A DNA stretch of 64,000 nucleotides, from positions 25,784,001 to 25,848,000 of the forward strand of contig NC_064841.1 of assembly GCF_024166365.1 (NCBI RefSeq), given 5' to 3'. A program made the position numbers and the translations under genes. Under the pieces are notes generated by a model that saw nothing but the letters and a program-made list of their open reading frames with translations, did no database searches and was not told the origin of the DNA. Below, piece by piece: positions 12,527 to 23,885 of this stretch (positions are counted from its first letter, which is position 1; each line of letters opens with the position of its first letter). This DNA is from Elephas maximus indicus. Taxonomy: Eukaryota > Chordata > Mammalia > Proboscidea > Elephantidae.

Positions 12527-12862
12527 ATAGCTGTTCCTAGTTGGTTTCGATGCATAGTGACCTTATGTACAGCAGAATGAAACACTGCCTGGTCTTGCGC
12601 CATCCTCAGGATCACTGTTATGCTTGAGCCCATTGTTACAGCAACTGCATCAATCCATCTCATTGAGGGTCTTCCTCTTTTTTGCTGACCCTCTACTTTA
12701 CCAAGCACGGCATCCTTCTCCAAGGATTGACCCCTACTGATAACATGTTCAAAATACGTGAGAGAAGTCTCACCATCCTTGTTTCTAATAAGCATTCTGG
12801 CTGTACTTCTGAGACAGATTTGTTGATTCTTCTGGCAGTCCATTGTATATTCAATATTCAAT
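12527..12862 (-). mobile_element. RTE LINE 3' fragment
   Basis: The minus strand encodes the extreme C-terminus of the RTE polymerase ('FEHVISRGQSLEKDAVLGKV', 'GRPSMRWID') and ends with the 3' tail that on the plus strand reads 'caatagctgttcctagttggtttcgatgcatagtgacc'. Only the last 340 bp or so of the element are present, so it is strongly 5'-truncated. Confidence 0.85.
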
Positions 12863-13542
12863 ATCTAAGTCTAATAATTTATTAAGAGTGATGAAAGGGT
12901 GATATTCTAATAGAATTATTCCTTCTTTTATTAGCTGAAATACTTCCACAAAGAGTAGAATTCTCCTTGTCTACTGTTTGGCTACCTTGTTGAAGAGTTT
13001 CTAGAGGAAAGTCAGGACAAACATTTTAATCTTTCCATTTACCAGTTTTCAAAACAAAAGGTGGATTCAAATCATCCTCCATAAGTGACAGAAGAGTTTT
13101 ACTTTTAATCATTATTAGCTTATGAATTTAAACTTGACTTGTTTCAATTAATTGAAATTATTATCCATATTTATGCTCTAATTGTCCCATCTTTAGATAG
13201 TGGGAGCCTCTTCAAGCTGACTCCTAAGTCCTTTTGACACAATCCTAGTAGTCTTTATATGGCAAGATATTCCAAATTTATCGTGGAGAGTTTGTGATCC
13301 AAACCTGCATGTGTGTGTGCATGTGTGTGGGCTTTAAGGTGGGGAATGTTATTTTAAGGCCACAATCTGGGTCATAGGAATGCTCATGGCTGCTGACTTG
13401 GTCCTTGTTTGCGTACCTGCTTTTAGTTTTCAGGCTGATACTTCTATTCTACAGTGAAACCCTAAGGTTTTTGCTTAGCCTCTTCTTTCCTGCATCAGAA
13501 CACATTTCTTCCAGATCAACACTGTGGACAGTGACGGTGATA
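12863..13542. other. Intergenic, no feature seen
   Basis: Unique-looking AT-rich sequence with a short TG-rich run near 13308-13330 ('gcatgtgtgtgtgcatgtgtgtggg'). No gene is recognised. Confidence 0.4.
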
Positions 13543-14036
13543 GAATTGTTGCTGTTGATAGTTACCATCAAGTCAGCTCCAACTCGTGGTGACCTTGTGT
13601 ATAACAGAATGAAACATTGCCTAGTCCTTCTCCGTCTTCATACTCATTGGTATGCTTGAGTTCATTGTTGTGGTTATTGTGTCAATCCATCTCCTTGAAG
13701 ATTTCCCTGATTTTTATTGGCTCTCTACTTTACCAAACATGACGTTCTTTTCTAGAAATTGGTCTTTCATGATGATGGGTACAAAGTGAGTGAGTTGAAG
13801 TCTCCCCGTCCATGCTTCTAAGAAACATTCAGACTATTTCTTCTAAGACTGATTTGTTCTTTCTTCTGACAGTCTATGGGATAGTCAGCATTCTTCAACA
13901 GTACCACAGTTTGAACACATTAAGTCTTCTGTCTTCCTTTTTCATTGTCCAATTTTTGTGTGCATATTAGGTGATTTAAAAAAAATGACTTGGGTCAGAT
14001 GCACCTTAGTCATCAAAGTGGCATCTTTGTTTTTAG
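13543..14036 (-). mobile_element. RTE LINE 3' fragment
   Basis: The plus strand begins with the complement of the RTE tail ('ttgttgctgttgatagttaccatcaagtcagctccaactcgtggtgacc') and continues collinearly with 45330-45830. It ends near 'gatgcaccttagtcatcaaagtggcatctttg'. About 490 bp of the 3' end survive, from just after the polymerase core. It lies 0.7 kb from a second 3' fragment in the same orientation. Confidence 0.85.
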
Positions 14037-14471
14037 TAATAGAATTAGCATATCACAAAATGACTCCTTTGCTTATCCTATATTACACACCAAAAGTCAG
14101 TACAGCAGTAGCACTACCACCACCAACAATATGATTACTGAAAAACTAATTCTTTTCAGTAACAAAAAATCCTATTGTTTTTTGCATATGCTTTCCCTAT
14201 TCAGCCCTATCCATTTTTTATAGTTACACTGTGTCTATATTGCCAAAGCATATAGCTGCTACAAACTGTACTCTTTATCGAAAGACCTTAATTTAGTCTA
14301 AGTTCTCTGAGTAAGTATATATTTAATGATCACCATTAGTCCTTACATCAACAGTACTCTTCTGTTTGTCTGAGACTCATTTTCTAGTGAATATCTCAAA
14401 AAATGTTCTTGGAAAAAAAATTCCCTCATTTCTTCAATGTCAACAACAATTTGCCTGTGACCTTTATACCC
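14037..14471. other. Intergenic, no feature seen
   Basis: AT-rich sequence between two RTE copies. No gene or named repeat is seen. Confidence 0.4.
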
Positions 14472-14882
14472 CCATGCATCTGTCAGTTTGTTGTACTGTG
14501 GGGGCTTGTGTGTTGCTGTGATGCTGGAAGCTATGTCTCTAGTATACCAGCAGGGTTACCCATGGTGGACAGGTTTCAGCTGAGCCTCCAGGAAAAGACA
14601 GACTAGGAAGAAGGACCTGACAGTCTACTTCTGAAAAGAATTAGCCAATGAAAACCTTATGAATAGCAGCAGAACATTGTCTGATATAGTGCTGGAAGAT
14701 GAGCACCTCAGGTTGGAAGGCACTCAAAAGATGACTGGGGAAGAGCTGACTCCTCAAAGTAGAGTCAGCCTGAATGATGTGATCAATGTCAAGCTTTCTG
14801 GATCTTCTTTTGCTGATGTGGCATGACACAAAATGAGAACAGCTGCAAACATCCGTTAATAATTGGAACTTGGAATGTACAA

Positions 14883-15420
14883 AATATCAATCTATGAAAA
14901 TTAGAAATTGTCAAAAATGAAATGGAAAGCATAAACATAAATATTCTAGGCATTAGTGAGCTGAAATGGACTGGTATTGGTCATTTTGAACCAGATAGTC
15001 ATATGGTCTACTATGCCGGGAATGACAACTTGAAGAGGAATGGCATTGCATTCATTGTCAAAAGGAACATTTCAAGATATATCCTGAAGTATGATGCTGT
15101 TGGTGATAAGATAATATCTATATGCCTACAAGGAAGACCAGTTAATACGACTGTTATTCAAATTTATGCACCAACCACTAAGGCCAAAGATGGAGAAATT
15201 GAAGATTTTTACCAACTCCTGCAGTCTCAAATTGATCTAACATGCAATCAGGATGCATTGATAATTACTGGTGATTAGAATGTGAAATTCGGAAACAAAG
15301 AAGGATTGGTAGTTGGAAAATATGGCCTTGGTGATAGAAATGATGCTGGAGATTGCATGACTGAATTTTGCAAGACCAACGATTTCTTCATTGCATACCT
15401 TTTTTCATGAACATAAATGG
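14883..15420 (+). pseudogene. AP-endonuclease domain of RTE copy 3
   Basis: An open stretch from 14922 to 15278 holds the start of the APE-like endonuclease that nicks target DNA: 'ISELKWTGIGHF' with the catalytic-region glutamate, 'YYAGNDNLKRNGIAFIVKRN', 'VIQIYAPTTKAKDGEIEDFY' and 'ALIITGD'. The next codon, Trp in the GDWN motif of other copies (for example near 920), is a TAG at 15276-15278. After it the same frame goes on with 'NVKFGNKEG'. A single substitution explains the break. Confidence 0.85.
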
Positions 15421-15678
15421 CAACTATACACATAGACCTCACCAGATGGAATACACAGGAATTAAATCGACTACATCTGTGGAAATTGATGATGGAAAAC
15501 CTCAAGATCATCAATCAGAGCAAGGCCAGGGGCCAATTGTGGATCAGACCATCAATTACTCCTAAGCAAGTTCAAGTTGAAACTGAAGAAAATTAGAACA
15601 AGTTGACGAGAGCCGAAGTATGACCTTGAGTACATCCCACCTGAATTTAGAGGCCATCTCAAGAATAGATTCGATGCA

Positions 15679-17512
15679 TTGAACACTAATGACCAAGGGC
15701 CAGATGAGCTGTGGAATGACATCAAAGACATCATACACGAAGAAAGCAAGAGATCATTGAAAAGACAGAAGAGAAAGAAAAGACCCAAATGGATGTCAGA
15801 AGAGACTCTGAAACTTGCTCTTGAACACCGAGTAGCTAAAGCAAAACAAAAAAATGATGAAGTAAAAGAGCTGAACAGAAGATTTTGAAGGGTGACTCGA
15901 GAGAAGTAAAGTATTATGATGACATGTGCAAAGACCTGGAGATAGAATGCAAAAAGGGAAGGACACCCTCAGCATTTCTCAAACTGAAAGAACTGAAGAA
16001 AAAATTCAACCCTTGAGTTGCAATATTGAAGTTATTCTATGAGGAAAATATTAAATGATGCAGGAAGTATTAAAAGTACAAGGAATACACAGGGTCATTA
16101 TACCAAAAAGAATTTGTTGACATTCAACCATTTCAGGAGGTAGCATATGATCAAGAACCAATGGTACTGGAGGAAGAAGTCTTAGCTGCACTGAAGGCAT
16201 TGGTGAAAAACAAGACTCCAGGAATTGACGGAGTATCAATTGAGATGTTTCAACAAATGGATGCAGTGCTGGAAGTGCTCACTCATCTATGCCAAGAAAT
16301 TTGGAGAACAGCAACCTGGCCAATTGATTGGTAGAGATCTATATTTATGCCTGCTCCCAAGAAAAGTGATTCAACAGAATGCAGAAATTATCAATGTCAT
16401 TAATATTACATTCAAGCAAAATTTTGCTGAAGATCATTCAAAAGTGACTGCAGCAGTATATTTACAGGGACCTGCCAGATATTCAAGCCGGATTTAGAAA
16501 AGAATGTGGAACCAGGGATATCATTGCTGATGTCAGACAGATCCTGGCTGAAAGCAGAGAATACCAGAAAGATGTTTCCCTATGCTTTATTGACTATGCT
16601 ATGACATTCGACTGTGTGGATCATAACAAATTATGGATAACATTGCGAAGAATGGGAATTCTAGAACACCTAATTGTTGAGGAATCTGTACATAGTTCAA
16701 GAGGCAGTCATTTGAACACAACAAACAGATACTGCATGGTTTAAAGTCAGGAAAGCCTTGTGTCAGAGTTGGATCCTTTCACCATACCCATTCAATCCGT
16801 ATGCTGAGCAAATAATCTGAGAAGCTGGGCAATATGAAGAACGGGGCATCAGGATTGGAGGAAGACTCATTAACAACCAACGTTATGCAGAAGACACAAC
16901 CTTGCTTGCTGAAAGTGAAGAGGACTTGAAGCGCTAACGAATGAAGATCAAAGACCACAGCCTTCAGTATGGATTACACCTCAACATAAATAAAGAAAAC
17001 AAAAATACTAACAACTGGACCAATAAGCAACATCATGATAAATGGAGAAAAGATTGAGTTTGTCAAGGATTTCATTTTACTTGGATCCACAATCGACACT
17101 CATGGGAGCAGCAATGAAGAAATAAAAAGAAGCATTGCATTGGGCAAATCTGCAGCAAAAGACCTCTTTAAAGTGTTGTAAAGATATCACTTTGAGGACT
17201 AAGGTGCACCTGACCCATGTCGTGGTGTTTTCAATTGTCTTATATGCATGTGAAAGCTGGACAATGAAAAAGAAAGACCAAAGAAGAATTGATCCCTTTG
17301 AATTGTGGTGTTGGCAAAGAATACTGAATATACTAAACCCAGTACTATGCACTGCCAAAAGAACGAACAAATCTTTCTTGGAAGATGTACAACCAGAATG
17401 CTCCTTAGAAGCAAAGATGGCGATTCTACATCTCACATATTTTGGACATGTTATCAGGACAGTCCAGTCCCTGGAAAAGGACATCATGCTTGGTAAAGTA
17501 CAGGGTCAGTAA
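15679..17512 (+). pseudogene. Linker and reverse transcriptase remnant of RTE copy 3
   Basis: The region 15679-15888 encodes a Lys/Glu-rich linker ('DIIHEESKRSLKRQKRKKRP'). Then come 'PGVD'-region fragments, motif A near 16580-16630, the altered YAED box at 16884-16895, and a C-terminal part at 17135-17512 ('YACESWTMKKKDQRRIDPF', 'LWCWQRILN'). Several frameshifts separate the pieces. The Asp-to-Glu change would hit one of the two metal-binding aspartates. Confidence 0.8.
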
Positions 17513-17690
17513 AAATGAGGAAGACCCTCAAGGAGATCGATTGACACAATGGCTTCAACAATGGGCTCAAGCATAGCAACAATTGTGAGGGTGGCACAGG
17601 ACAGGGCAGTGCTATGTCCTGTTGTGCATAGGGTCTCTATGAGTCAGAACTGACTTGATAGCACCTCAGAACAACAACATGACCTCCATA

Positions 17691-17895
17691 AGGAGCCCTG
17701 GTAGCTCAACAATTAAGCTCTCTGCTGCTAACTGAAATGTTGGTGGTTCGAACCCACCCAATGGCTCTCCAGGAGAAAGAACTGGTGATCTGCTCCTGTA
17801 AAGGTTACAGCCTAGAAAACCTCATTAGGGAGTTCTGCTCTGTCACATGTGGTCACTATGAGTCAAAACTGACTCAATGACACCTATCAACAACA
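17691..17895 (+). mobile_element. AfroSINE, long type
   Basis: Head 'aggagccctggtagctcaacaattaag', B box 'gttcgaaccc' near 17746-17755, the middle segment 'gagaaagaactggtgatctgctcctgtaaaggttacagcc', and a tail 'atgagtcaaaactgactcaatgacacctatcaacaacatg'. That tail is almost the same as the last 45 bp of the adjacent RTE copy 3, which shows the shared 3' end used for mobilisation. Confidence 0.92.
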
Positions 17896-18164
17896 TGAAC
17901 TTTATACTTGAATGTTGAGAATGGTTAGTTTGTGGCTGGGTATAAAATCATTAGCTCCCATTCTCTTTCCCTGAGCATCTTATACAAAACATTGCTGTTG
18001 AAAAGTCTGATGAAAATCTGGTTTTCTAATTATGAGACTTGATCTTTTAACCTGGATGTGAGTGCCCAAGATTTTTTTTTTCTTTGATATAGTGATTTTA
18101 TTAGAATATATCTTGATGTTGATCATTTAAAAAACAATTATTTTGTATTACATTCCCATTAGAT
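17896..18164. repeat. Old L1-like sequence
   Basis: 'ggctgggtataaaatcattagctcccattctctttccctgagcatctt' and 'gctgttgaaaagtctgatgaaaatctggttttc' read like ancient L1 sequence. Orientation is not certain. It resumes after the SINE at 18165-18382. Confidence 0.45.
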
Positions 18165-18382
18165 TTGTTGTTGTTGTTAGCTGTTAATTGCTGTTGATTA
18201 CATTCCAACTCATGGGATCACCATGTGTGCGGAGTAGAATTGTTTCACAGGGTTTTCAAGGCTGTGGCCTTTTGGAAGCAGATCTTCAGGCCTGTCTTCT
18301 GAGGCACCTCTTGGTGGATTTGAACAGCCAAAATTTCAGCTACTAGTTGAGTACTTAACCATTTGTACCATGCAGACAGCTG
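18165..18382 (-). mobile_element. AfroSINE-related element, variant middle
   Basis: The plus strand reads 'ttgttgttgttagctgttaattgctgttgattacattccaactcatggg', then 'tttggaagcagatcttcaggcctgtcttctgaggcacctcttgg', ending in an eroded head complement. A 15-bp near repeat, 'tgatgttgatcattt' (18113) and 'tgatgttaatcattt' (18383), brackets the SINE plus about 40 bp of L1. Confidence 0.82.
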
Positions 18383-19483
18383 TTTGATGTTAATCATTTT
18401 AGATCAGTTTTCTCTGATACTGTGTATGTCCTTTCAAAAATGTTATTTCAAATAATTTTCTTTTATTTTTTGAAGGTTTTCTTGAATTATAGCTTTTTTT
18501 CTATTTGTTCCGTTGCCTTGTTTTTATTTTCTTCTTTGAGAATTCCAAATATATGTATGTTGAATCTTGTTTGTTACTTACTCTTGAATTTTTTTCTTCC
18601 TTTCTTTTTTTTTATTTTTGCACTTTCTTCCTTTCTAACTTCTATCTCTTTAGATGTTTTCTATATCTCTTAAAGCATCCTTTGCTCTTGTGTTTTTTTT
18701 TTAGTTTAATCTTAATTTTTGAAATTCTTTATCTTTTCTTTCTAATTCTTTCTTAACTTCCAGTACATCTCTTTTCTAATTTTCCAGTACTGATTTATGT
18801 TCTTATTTTATAGGTTGTTTATTATTTTATTATTCTTTAGTTTATCTAATTTCTGTCTTACAAAAACTTGTCAGAACTTATCTGTTGTTTTTTTCTTTTT
18901 CTTGTGAGTTTATATATTTAAAATTCCTGTTCATATGTTTTTGTTAGGATTCAGAAGATGGAAGATAAAGGATCTGTTTGATCTACAAGAATTAATCAGT
19001 CCCATTTTTCTTATGGGTTGTTCCTCTTTTTCTGATTGATTTATAGGAGTTTTACACTAAACTCATTTATTAATTCTTTATTTCTTGTATGTGTTGCAAA
19101 TGCTTACTTTCAGCATGTGTTTGTCTTGTCATATTTTTATCTTGTTGATGTATTGAATTTTTAATTTCAGTTTATTATTCTTTTCCCTTAGGGCTTAGGC
19201 TTTTTGGTGTCTTATTTAATAAATCTTTCACTACTTCAAGAACATGACAATACTTTCCTGTATGTTCTTCCAAAAAATTTAAATTTTCTTTTCACATTCA
19301 TATCTTTTATTCATCTGGGATTCATTTTTTTAATGTAGTGTGATATAGCAATCATTTTTCCCCTGTTTTTGGCTGAAGAGTCTATCTTTTCCCTTTAATT
19401 CGTAATGTCACACTGGTATATATTAATTTTCCCCTTTTGCATGCCTCTGTTTATGGTTTCCCTTTCATGTTTCATTTGTCTAT
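18383..19483 (-). repeat. Old L1 LINE remnant
   Basis: Very T-rich on the plus strand. Read on the minus strand, about 19150-19280 gives '...tacaggaaagtattgtcatgttcttgaagtagtgaaagattt', followed by 'gacaccaaaaagcctaagccc', which matches the end of L1 ORF2. The T-rich part at 18400-18900 may be a second L1 fragment of unclear direction. The element continues beyond the SINE trio at 20027-20170. Confidence 0.55.
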
Positions 19484-19496
19484 CCTGTACCTATAT

Positions 19497-19659
19497 AAAA
19501 AACCAAAACCTGTTGCTGTCGAGTCAATTCCGACTCATAGCAACCCTACAGGACAGAGTAGAATTGCCCTGTAGAGTTTCCAAGGAGCACCTGATGGATT
19601 TGAACTGCTGACTTTTTGGTTAGCAGCCATAGCACTTAACCACTACGCCACCAGGGTTT
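19497..19659 (-). mobile_element. AfroSINE 1 of a same-site trio
   Basis: Short type, tail complement 'aaccaaaacctgttgctgtcgagtcaattccgactcatagcaacc' first and head complement '...ccaccagggttt' last. Flanked by CCTGTACCTATAT (19484-19496) and CCTGTACTGATAT (19660-19672). Confidence 0.93.
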
Positions 19660-19672
19660 CCTGTACTGATAT

Positions 19673-19837
19673 ACCCCAAAAACCAAACTCAGTGTCGTCC
19701 AGTCGATTCTGACTCATAGCGACCCTACAGGACAGGGTAGACCACCCCATAGAGTTTCCAAGTAGTGCCTGGTGGATTTGAACTGCCAACCCTTTGGTTA
19801 GCAGCCATAGTACTTAACCACTATGCCACCAGGGTTT
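19673..19837 (-). mobile_element. AfroSINE 2 of a same-site trio
   Basis: Short type with the same orientation as its neighbours. It sits between CCTGTACTGATAT at 19660-19672 and again at 19838-19850, an exact 13-bp repeat. Confidence 0.93.
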
Positions 19838-19850
19838 CCTGTACTGATAT

Positions 19851-20013
19851 AAACCTAAAAAACCAAACCCACTGTCATCAAGTCAATTCTGACTCATAGC
19901 GACCCTATAGGAGTAGAACTGCCCCATAGAGTTTACAAGGAGCACCTGGTGGATTCGAACTGCCAACCTCTTGGTTAGCAGCTGTAGTACTTAATGACTA
20001 AGCCACCAGGGTT
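19851..20013 (-). mobile_element. AfroSINE 3 of a same-site trio
   Basis: Short type, slightly more eroded ('gaccctataggagtagaactgcc' lacks several bases). It is followed by TCTGTACTGATTT (20014-20026), after which the interrupted L1 resumes as 'aacactgtttaattacaatagctttataac'. Confidence 0.92.
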
Positions 20014-20026
20014 TCTGTACTGATTT

Positions 20027-20530
20027 AACACTGTTTAATTACAATAGCTTTATAACAACTCTTGAAATGTGGTAGGTGAAGTACTTGATCCTTATTCTAT
20101 TTTTTGCTTCAAAATGGTCTTGGTTATTCCTGAACCTTTACCGTTTTGAGCTCTGTAAGAAGCAAACTCTTGTGGTGTTTTTTTTTTTTTTTTTAGAATG
20201 ACAGAGGATTTGTGGATAAATTTAAGACTTATTTACCTCAACTTTCTCCATAAATCAGACATACAGTGTTTTCCAAGGTGTATTTTCAGGTGAGTTAAAA
20301 GATAGAATATATACATGTAATGACCCCCATACATACAGATATAAAACACATTTGCACATGTTTGAATGTGAATTAAATATTTGCATAAATATGTATACAG
20401 ACTGGTAACAGTGACGATTTCTGGGGGAGGGGAGTAAGGAACTAGGATCTGAGGTGGGATGGGCATTTACATTTTACTGTAAAATATTTTATCCTGTTTG
20501 AATTGTTTACTTTTTCCTATTAAAAATCCC
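20027..20530. repeat. L1 LINE remnants
   Basis: On the minus strand 20030-20110 gives the ORF2 region '...caagagttgttataaagctattgtaattaaacagtgtt', close to the known L1 'FKLYYKAIV' segment, so this part is a minus-strand L1. The part at 20300-20530 ('cagtgacgatttctgggggaggggagtaagg...attttactgtaaaatattttatcc') looks like an L1 3'UTR in plus direction. A T-run lies at about 20179-20194. Confidence 0.5.
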
Positions 20531-20824
20531 ACTGAAAGACTACACTTAATTGGCCTAATCAGAATCCTAATTATGACAGGTGATTGGTATGATAACTGGA
20601 GGGGGGCGGCAGGATTACAGTGGCAAAGCTACATTATTTTTATGATACGTTCTATCATATATTTAAAACACCAGTAACTCAGAAACTCTCAAATAGAGGC
20701 CCTACAGTGGTTATTCAGATTTTCTTACTACGGATGGCTATGATGTCACTCAAATCTATTAAATGGAGGAAAATATATTCTGCATTGGCATCTGATAATG
20801 TCTCTTGTGCTACCTATGTTGACA

Positions 20825-20973
20825 CACCGGTTGCTGTCAAGTTGATTGTGACTCCTAGCAACCCTATAGGACAGAGTATAACTTCCCCAAAGGGTTTCCA
20901 AGGAGTGGTTGATGGATTAAAACTGCCAACCTTTTGGTTAGCAGCTGAGGTCTTAACCACTGTGCCATCATCG
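20825..20973 (-). mobile_element. AfroSINE, short type
   Basis: Tail complement 'ccggttgctgtcaagttgattgtgactcctagcaacc' through head complement 'ggtcttaaccactgtgccatcatcg'. No clear target duplication was found. Confidence 0.88.
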
Positions 20974-21550
20974 TTCATGTGTAGACAAGATGAAGCACTG
21001 ATCAGCTAACTGCTGCTAACAATGTTGAGAACAACAACCAAGTTTTATTCAATTTTCTATCACCAACAAGTAGCATAGTGAGTCACACATAATAGGTTAT
21101 GAATATGTATCTTATAGGGAATGAATTAGAGAATAGCTGAATTAGATATTTTGAGGGAGATTTGTAATGGTTTGTGTGGGTCATGATACAGAACCCAGAA
21201 CATAGTAAATGCTCCGTAAAAGTCACTGATTGTTTTCCTTAGTAGTGTACATGCTATCTTTATTACTATTACTCCAGAGCTTTGTCCTCAACCCAATTCT
21301 GTACAGTATTTTTTGCTAATAACTTGGCTGAAGACTGAAGGATGTTTGTCACATTATTGGATTTCATTACTATGGAAAGAATAGAAAGGTCTTCATAGGC
21401 TGGAGTAAAGTTAATTTAATGAGGTAGAATTTTAAAATGTTTAATATCTTGAACATGGGGTCAACCCAAAAGATCAAGGAAAGAATGAAGGGCCGAATTT
21501 GCTTAATAGTAGCACAAGTAGACATTTTAAGGGAATTTCTTAGAGAATGG
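20974..21550. other. Intergenic, no feature seen
   Basis: Unique-looking sequence downstream of NLGN1. 'gaacccagaacatagtaaatgctccgtaaa' near 21190 may be a MIR or L2 tail. No gene is seen. Confidence 0.35.
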
Positions 21551-21706
21551 GGAGTCCTGGTGGCTCAGTGATTAAGAGCTCAGCTGCTAATCAAATGGCT
21601 GGCGGTTTGAATCCACTAGCCACTCCTTGGAAACCCTATGGGGCAGTTCTACTCTCTCCTATAGGGTCACTATGAGTTCTTATTGAGTCAATGGCAACCG
21701 GTTTTA
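21551..21706 (+). mobile_element. AfroSINE, short type
   Basis: From 'ggagtcctggtggctcagtgattaagag' to 'attgagtcaatggcaaccggtttt'. TAGAGAAT before and TAGGGAAT after the element (about 21541-21548 and 21707-21714) may be the target duplication. Confidence 0.9.
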
Positions 21707-23870
21707 TAGGGAATAGTTCACAATCTGATTTACTAGTATACTATTGATACCAGAGATGGCAATGGTATCCTAACCTATATTAAAATAAATATAGTTTCTA
21801 CAGTTAGGAAGTTGATCGTGGTGATTTATTAGGCAGAGATCAATCTATACCTGAAGTATTTATTATGCTCAACCCCAGACATCATACTTCCCAAGAAACA
21901 TCGGCATGAAAGCATCTTGGAAAAACAATGACCAGAATGGTGAAAAGAGTAAGCTATTTTATATTGGAAATGGGAATTTTTGGTTTGAAGAGAAAATAAC
22001 TCATGGAAGAAAAGATAGCAATCTTTACTTATTTGAAAGCATTCAAGTTATGAAGCCTTTTTTCTTTAAAAACCTCAAAAGAAAAGTTTAAAACAATAGG
22101 TCAGTATAGGGAAGAAATTTCAGGTTGTTCAAAACGTACTCAGCTGCTTTAGAACCCCAGGCCATGGTGGTGTGTCATGATAGACAGCAAAGAATATGAT
22201 CTGAATCAGTCTAAATGTTTGAACCTATTCCAAACTTGCCAATAGTTGTATGTTAGTGGGTAGATCATAGAGTTGGCTCCTGTGTGTAACACCAACCGTG
22301 TTATCCGGCACACAGATGGCACTATTTGTTGAGTGAAAGAATGGCCAAAATTTCTCTCCTTGCTTGGTTGCTGTTCACTAGCTTCTAACTGGCCTGAGGA
22401 AAAAAGGAAAACAATTCCCAAGGCACCAATTGCCATTTAAGACTTTCTCCATGAATCCACAACATTGGAGAAGAAGGCAAAATCAGCAACGGGAGAAGTC
22501 ATGGAAGCAGAAGTTGCAGTAACTACTTGGAAGATCATCTCTAGTGCAGAGTGGCAGCTCTGAGAGTTGAGTATTTTTGGATAGTCAAGGCAACTATACA
22601 GGATTGCAGCAGTAGCAAATATTTCAATTATAACACTTCATGGGAAAATACGGCTTTCATATGCACATTTTACAGAAAATATATGGGACTTATTTTTTGG
22701 AAATAAGATACAACATTCTGTAACCTGTATAGAAGTGTTAAATTATACTAAAAATATAATCATATTAAACAAAACCAAATCCTACAAAATGCCAAAAGAT
22801 TTTTTATATAAACTGAAATTTCTAGAATATGTTTTTGAATTGCTCAATTCACTGGGTGCTGATGGCTACATGTCTCAGAGACCTCCAAAGCAGTGCTAAT
22901 TCTTTCATTTAGCAGTTTGGAAATATTGATCTATAGGCCATGTATGGGATAATTCTGTGATATCCTATCTATTTATTGTATTCTTAGGCCATATATGGTT
23001 GAGAGATAACCATACTTCACTTATTCTTCTTTACCGAGATCTTATATCCCTCTAGAATTTTTGATTTGTTTGTATCCAGACACAATTTGACCAAGACTTG
23101 GAGCAATGATTAAATTTGTTGTGTCTTGTTAAACACTATTAGTTCGTTCTCTAAGGATAACATATTATAGTTTAAAGGGGTTTATTTGAAACTTTTTGCT
23201 CTCTTTTTGATAAATTGTCCTACATCTCTATTAAAAAACTATTTGGAGGCAAAAAGTTGTCAATTTAAAATTGAGTTTCCCTTCCTTTTTTTTCTCCCTT
23301 CCTTTCTCCCTCCTTTCCTTCTTCTCTTTCTCCTTCTTCTTCTTTCCTTCCTCTCTTTTCTGACAAGTTGTGTAATAACTGTATCCATGCTCCCAATCTT
23401 TGTAAATTCCCTACATTCAAACAAGAGGTGAACAGACTGTAAAATGTAATTGTTTCCATCAAATCAGGACAGTCAGCTTTATGTGTGGGCAATATGAGAA
23501 GTTGCAAAGAAACTTTCATCTTGGAAATATTTTTGTGTATGTGTCAAACATGAAAAAAAATTATTTCTGAGTTTAAAAATAGTCAACACAACTTGGAAAA
23601 CATGAGAATATTTATTTGTGATAGTAAACGTGTTTTTCAATGAAAGCCATGGATGTCCAACACAAACTGAGTCATGACAACCCAATGGCCTTTTTGTTTT
23701 TTTTTACAAAATCAGTGATATATGTTCCATTAGTTGGATAAATAATATGAGTGAGGAGAAAGGATGAATTAAAAACACTAAAATCCTTTTAAACACACCA
23801 TCTAATATAGATACCGACTCTGAAAATGGCATTTAAAAAGAGTCCCTTTACTTTAGTTTCATCTGCTGAG
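21707..23870. other. Intergenic flank downstream of NLGN1
   Basis: AT-rich unique-looking DNA with no convincing gene. The open frames here are short and lack known motifs. A pyrimidine tract lies at 23278-23362 and is listed separately. Confidence 0.4.
23278..23362 (+). repeat. Polypyrimidine tract
   Basis: About 85 bp composed nearly only of C and T ('tcccttcctttctccctcctttcc...ttcttcttctttccttcctctctttt'). Such mirror-like pyrimidine runs can adopt triplex DNA. It lies about 0.5 kb past the proposed NLGN1 poly(A) site in the direction of transcription. Confidence 0.85.
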
Positions 23871-23885
23871 TTTTTTTTTTTTTTT

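Larger units (their letters stand above)
14472..17680 (+). mobile_element. RTE LINE copy 3, nearly full length (about 3.2 kb)
   Basis: The element starts 'catgcatctgtcagtttgttgtactgtggggg', the same 5' end that appears reversed at 47790, and ends 'gagtcagaactgacttgatagcacctcagaacaacaacatg'. The order is leader, AP-endonuclease, linker, reverse transcriptase and C-terminal domain. Its length fits a complete RTE. It is inactive: a stop interrupts the endonuclease at 15276-15278 and the polymerase box reads YAED instead of Y(A/V)DD at 16884-16895. A SINE follows 10 bp beyond its tail. Confidence 0.92.

Noticed and set aside
18422-18756. Two hydrophobic open frames that look like membrane proteins
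   Set aside because: The T-rich L1 remnant gives Phe/Leu-rich translations by composition. No start context, motif or conservation is visible.
23186-23519. Open frames across 23.2-23.5 kb in both directions
   Set aside because: They are produced by the polypyrimidine tract; the protein is a low-complexity F/L/P/S or E/G/K/R string.
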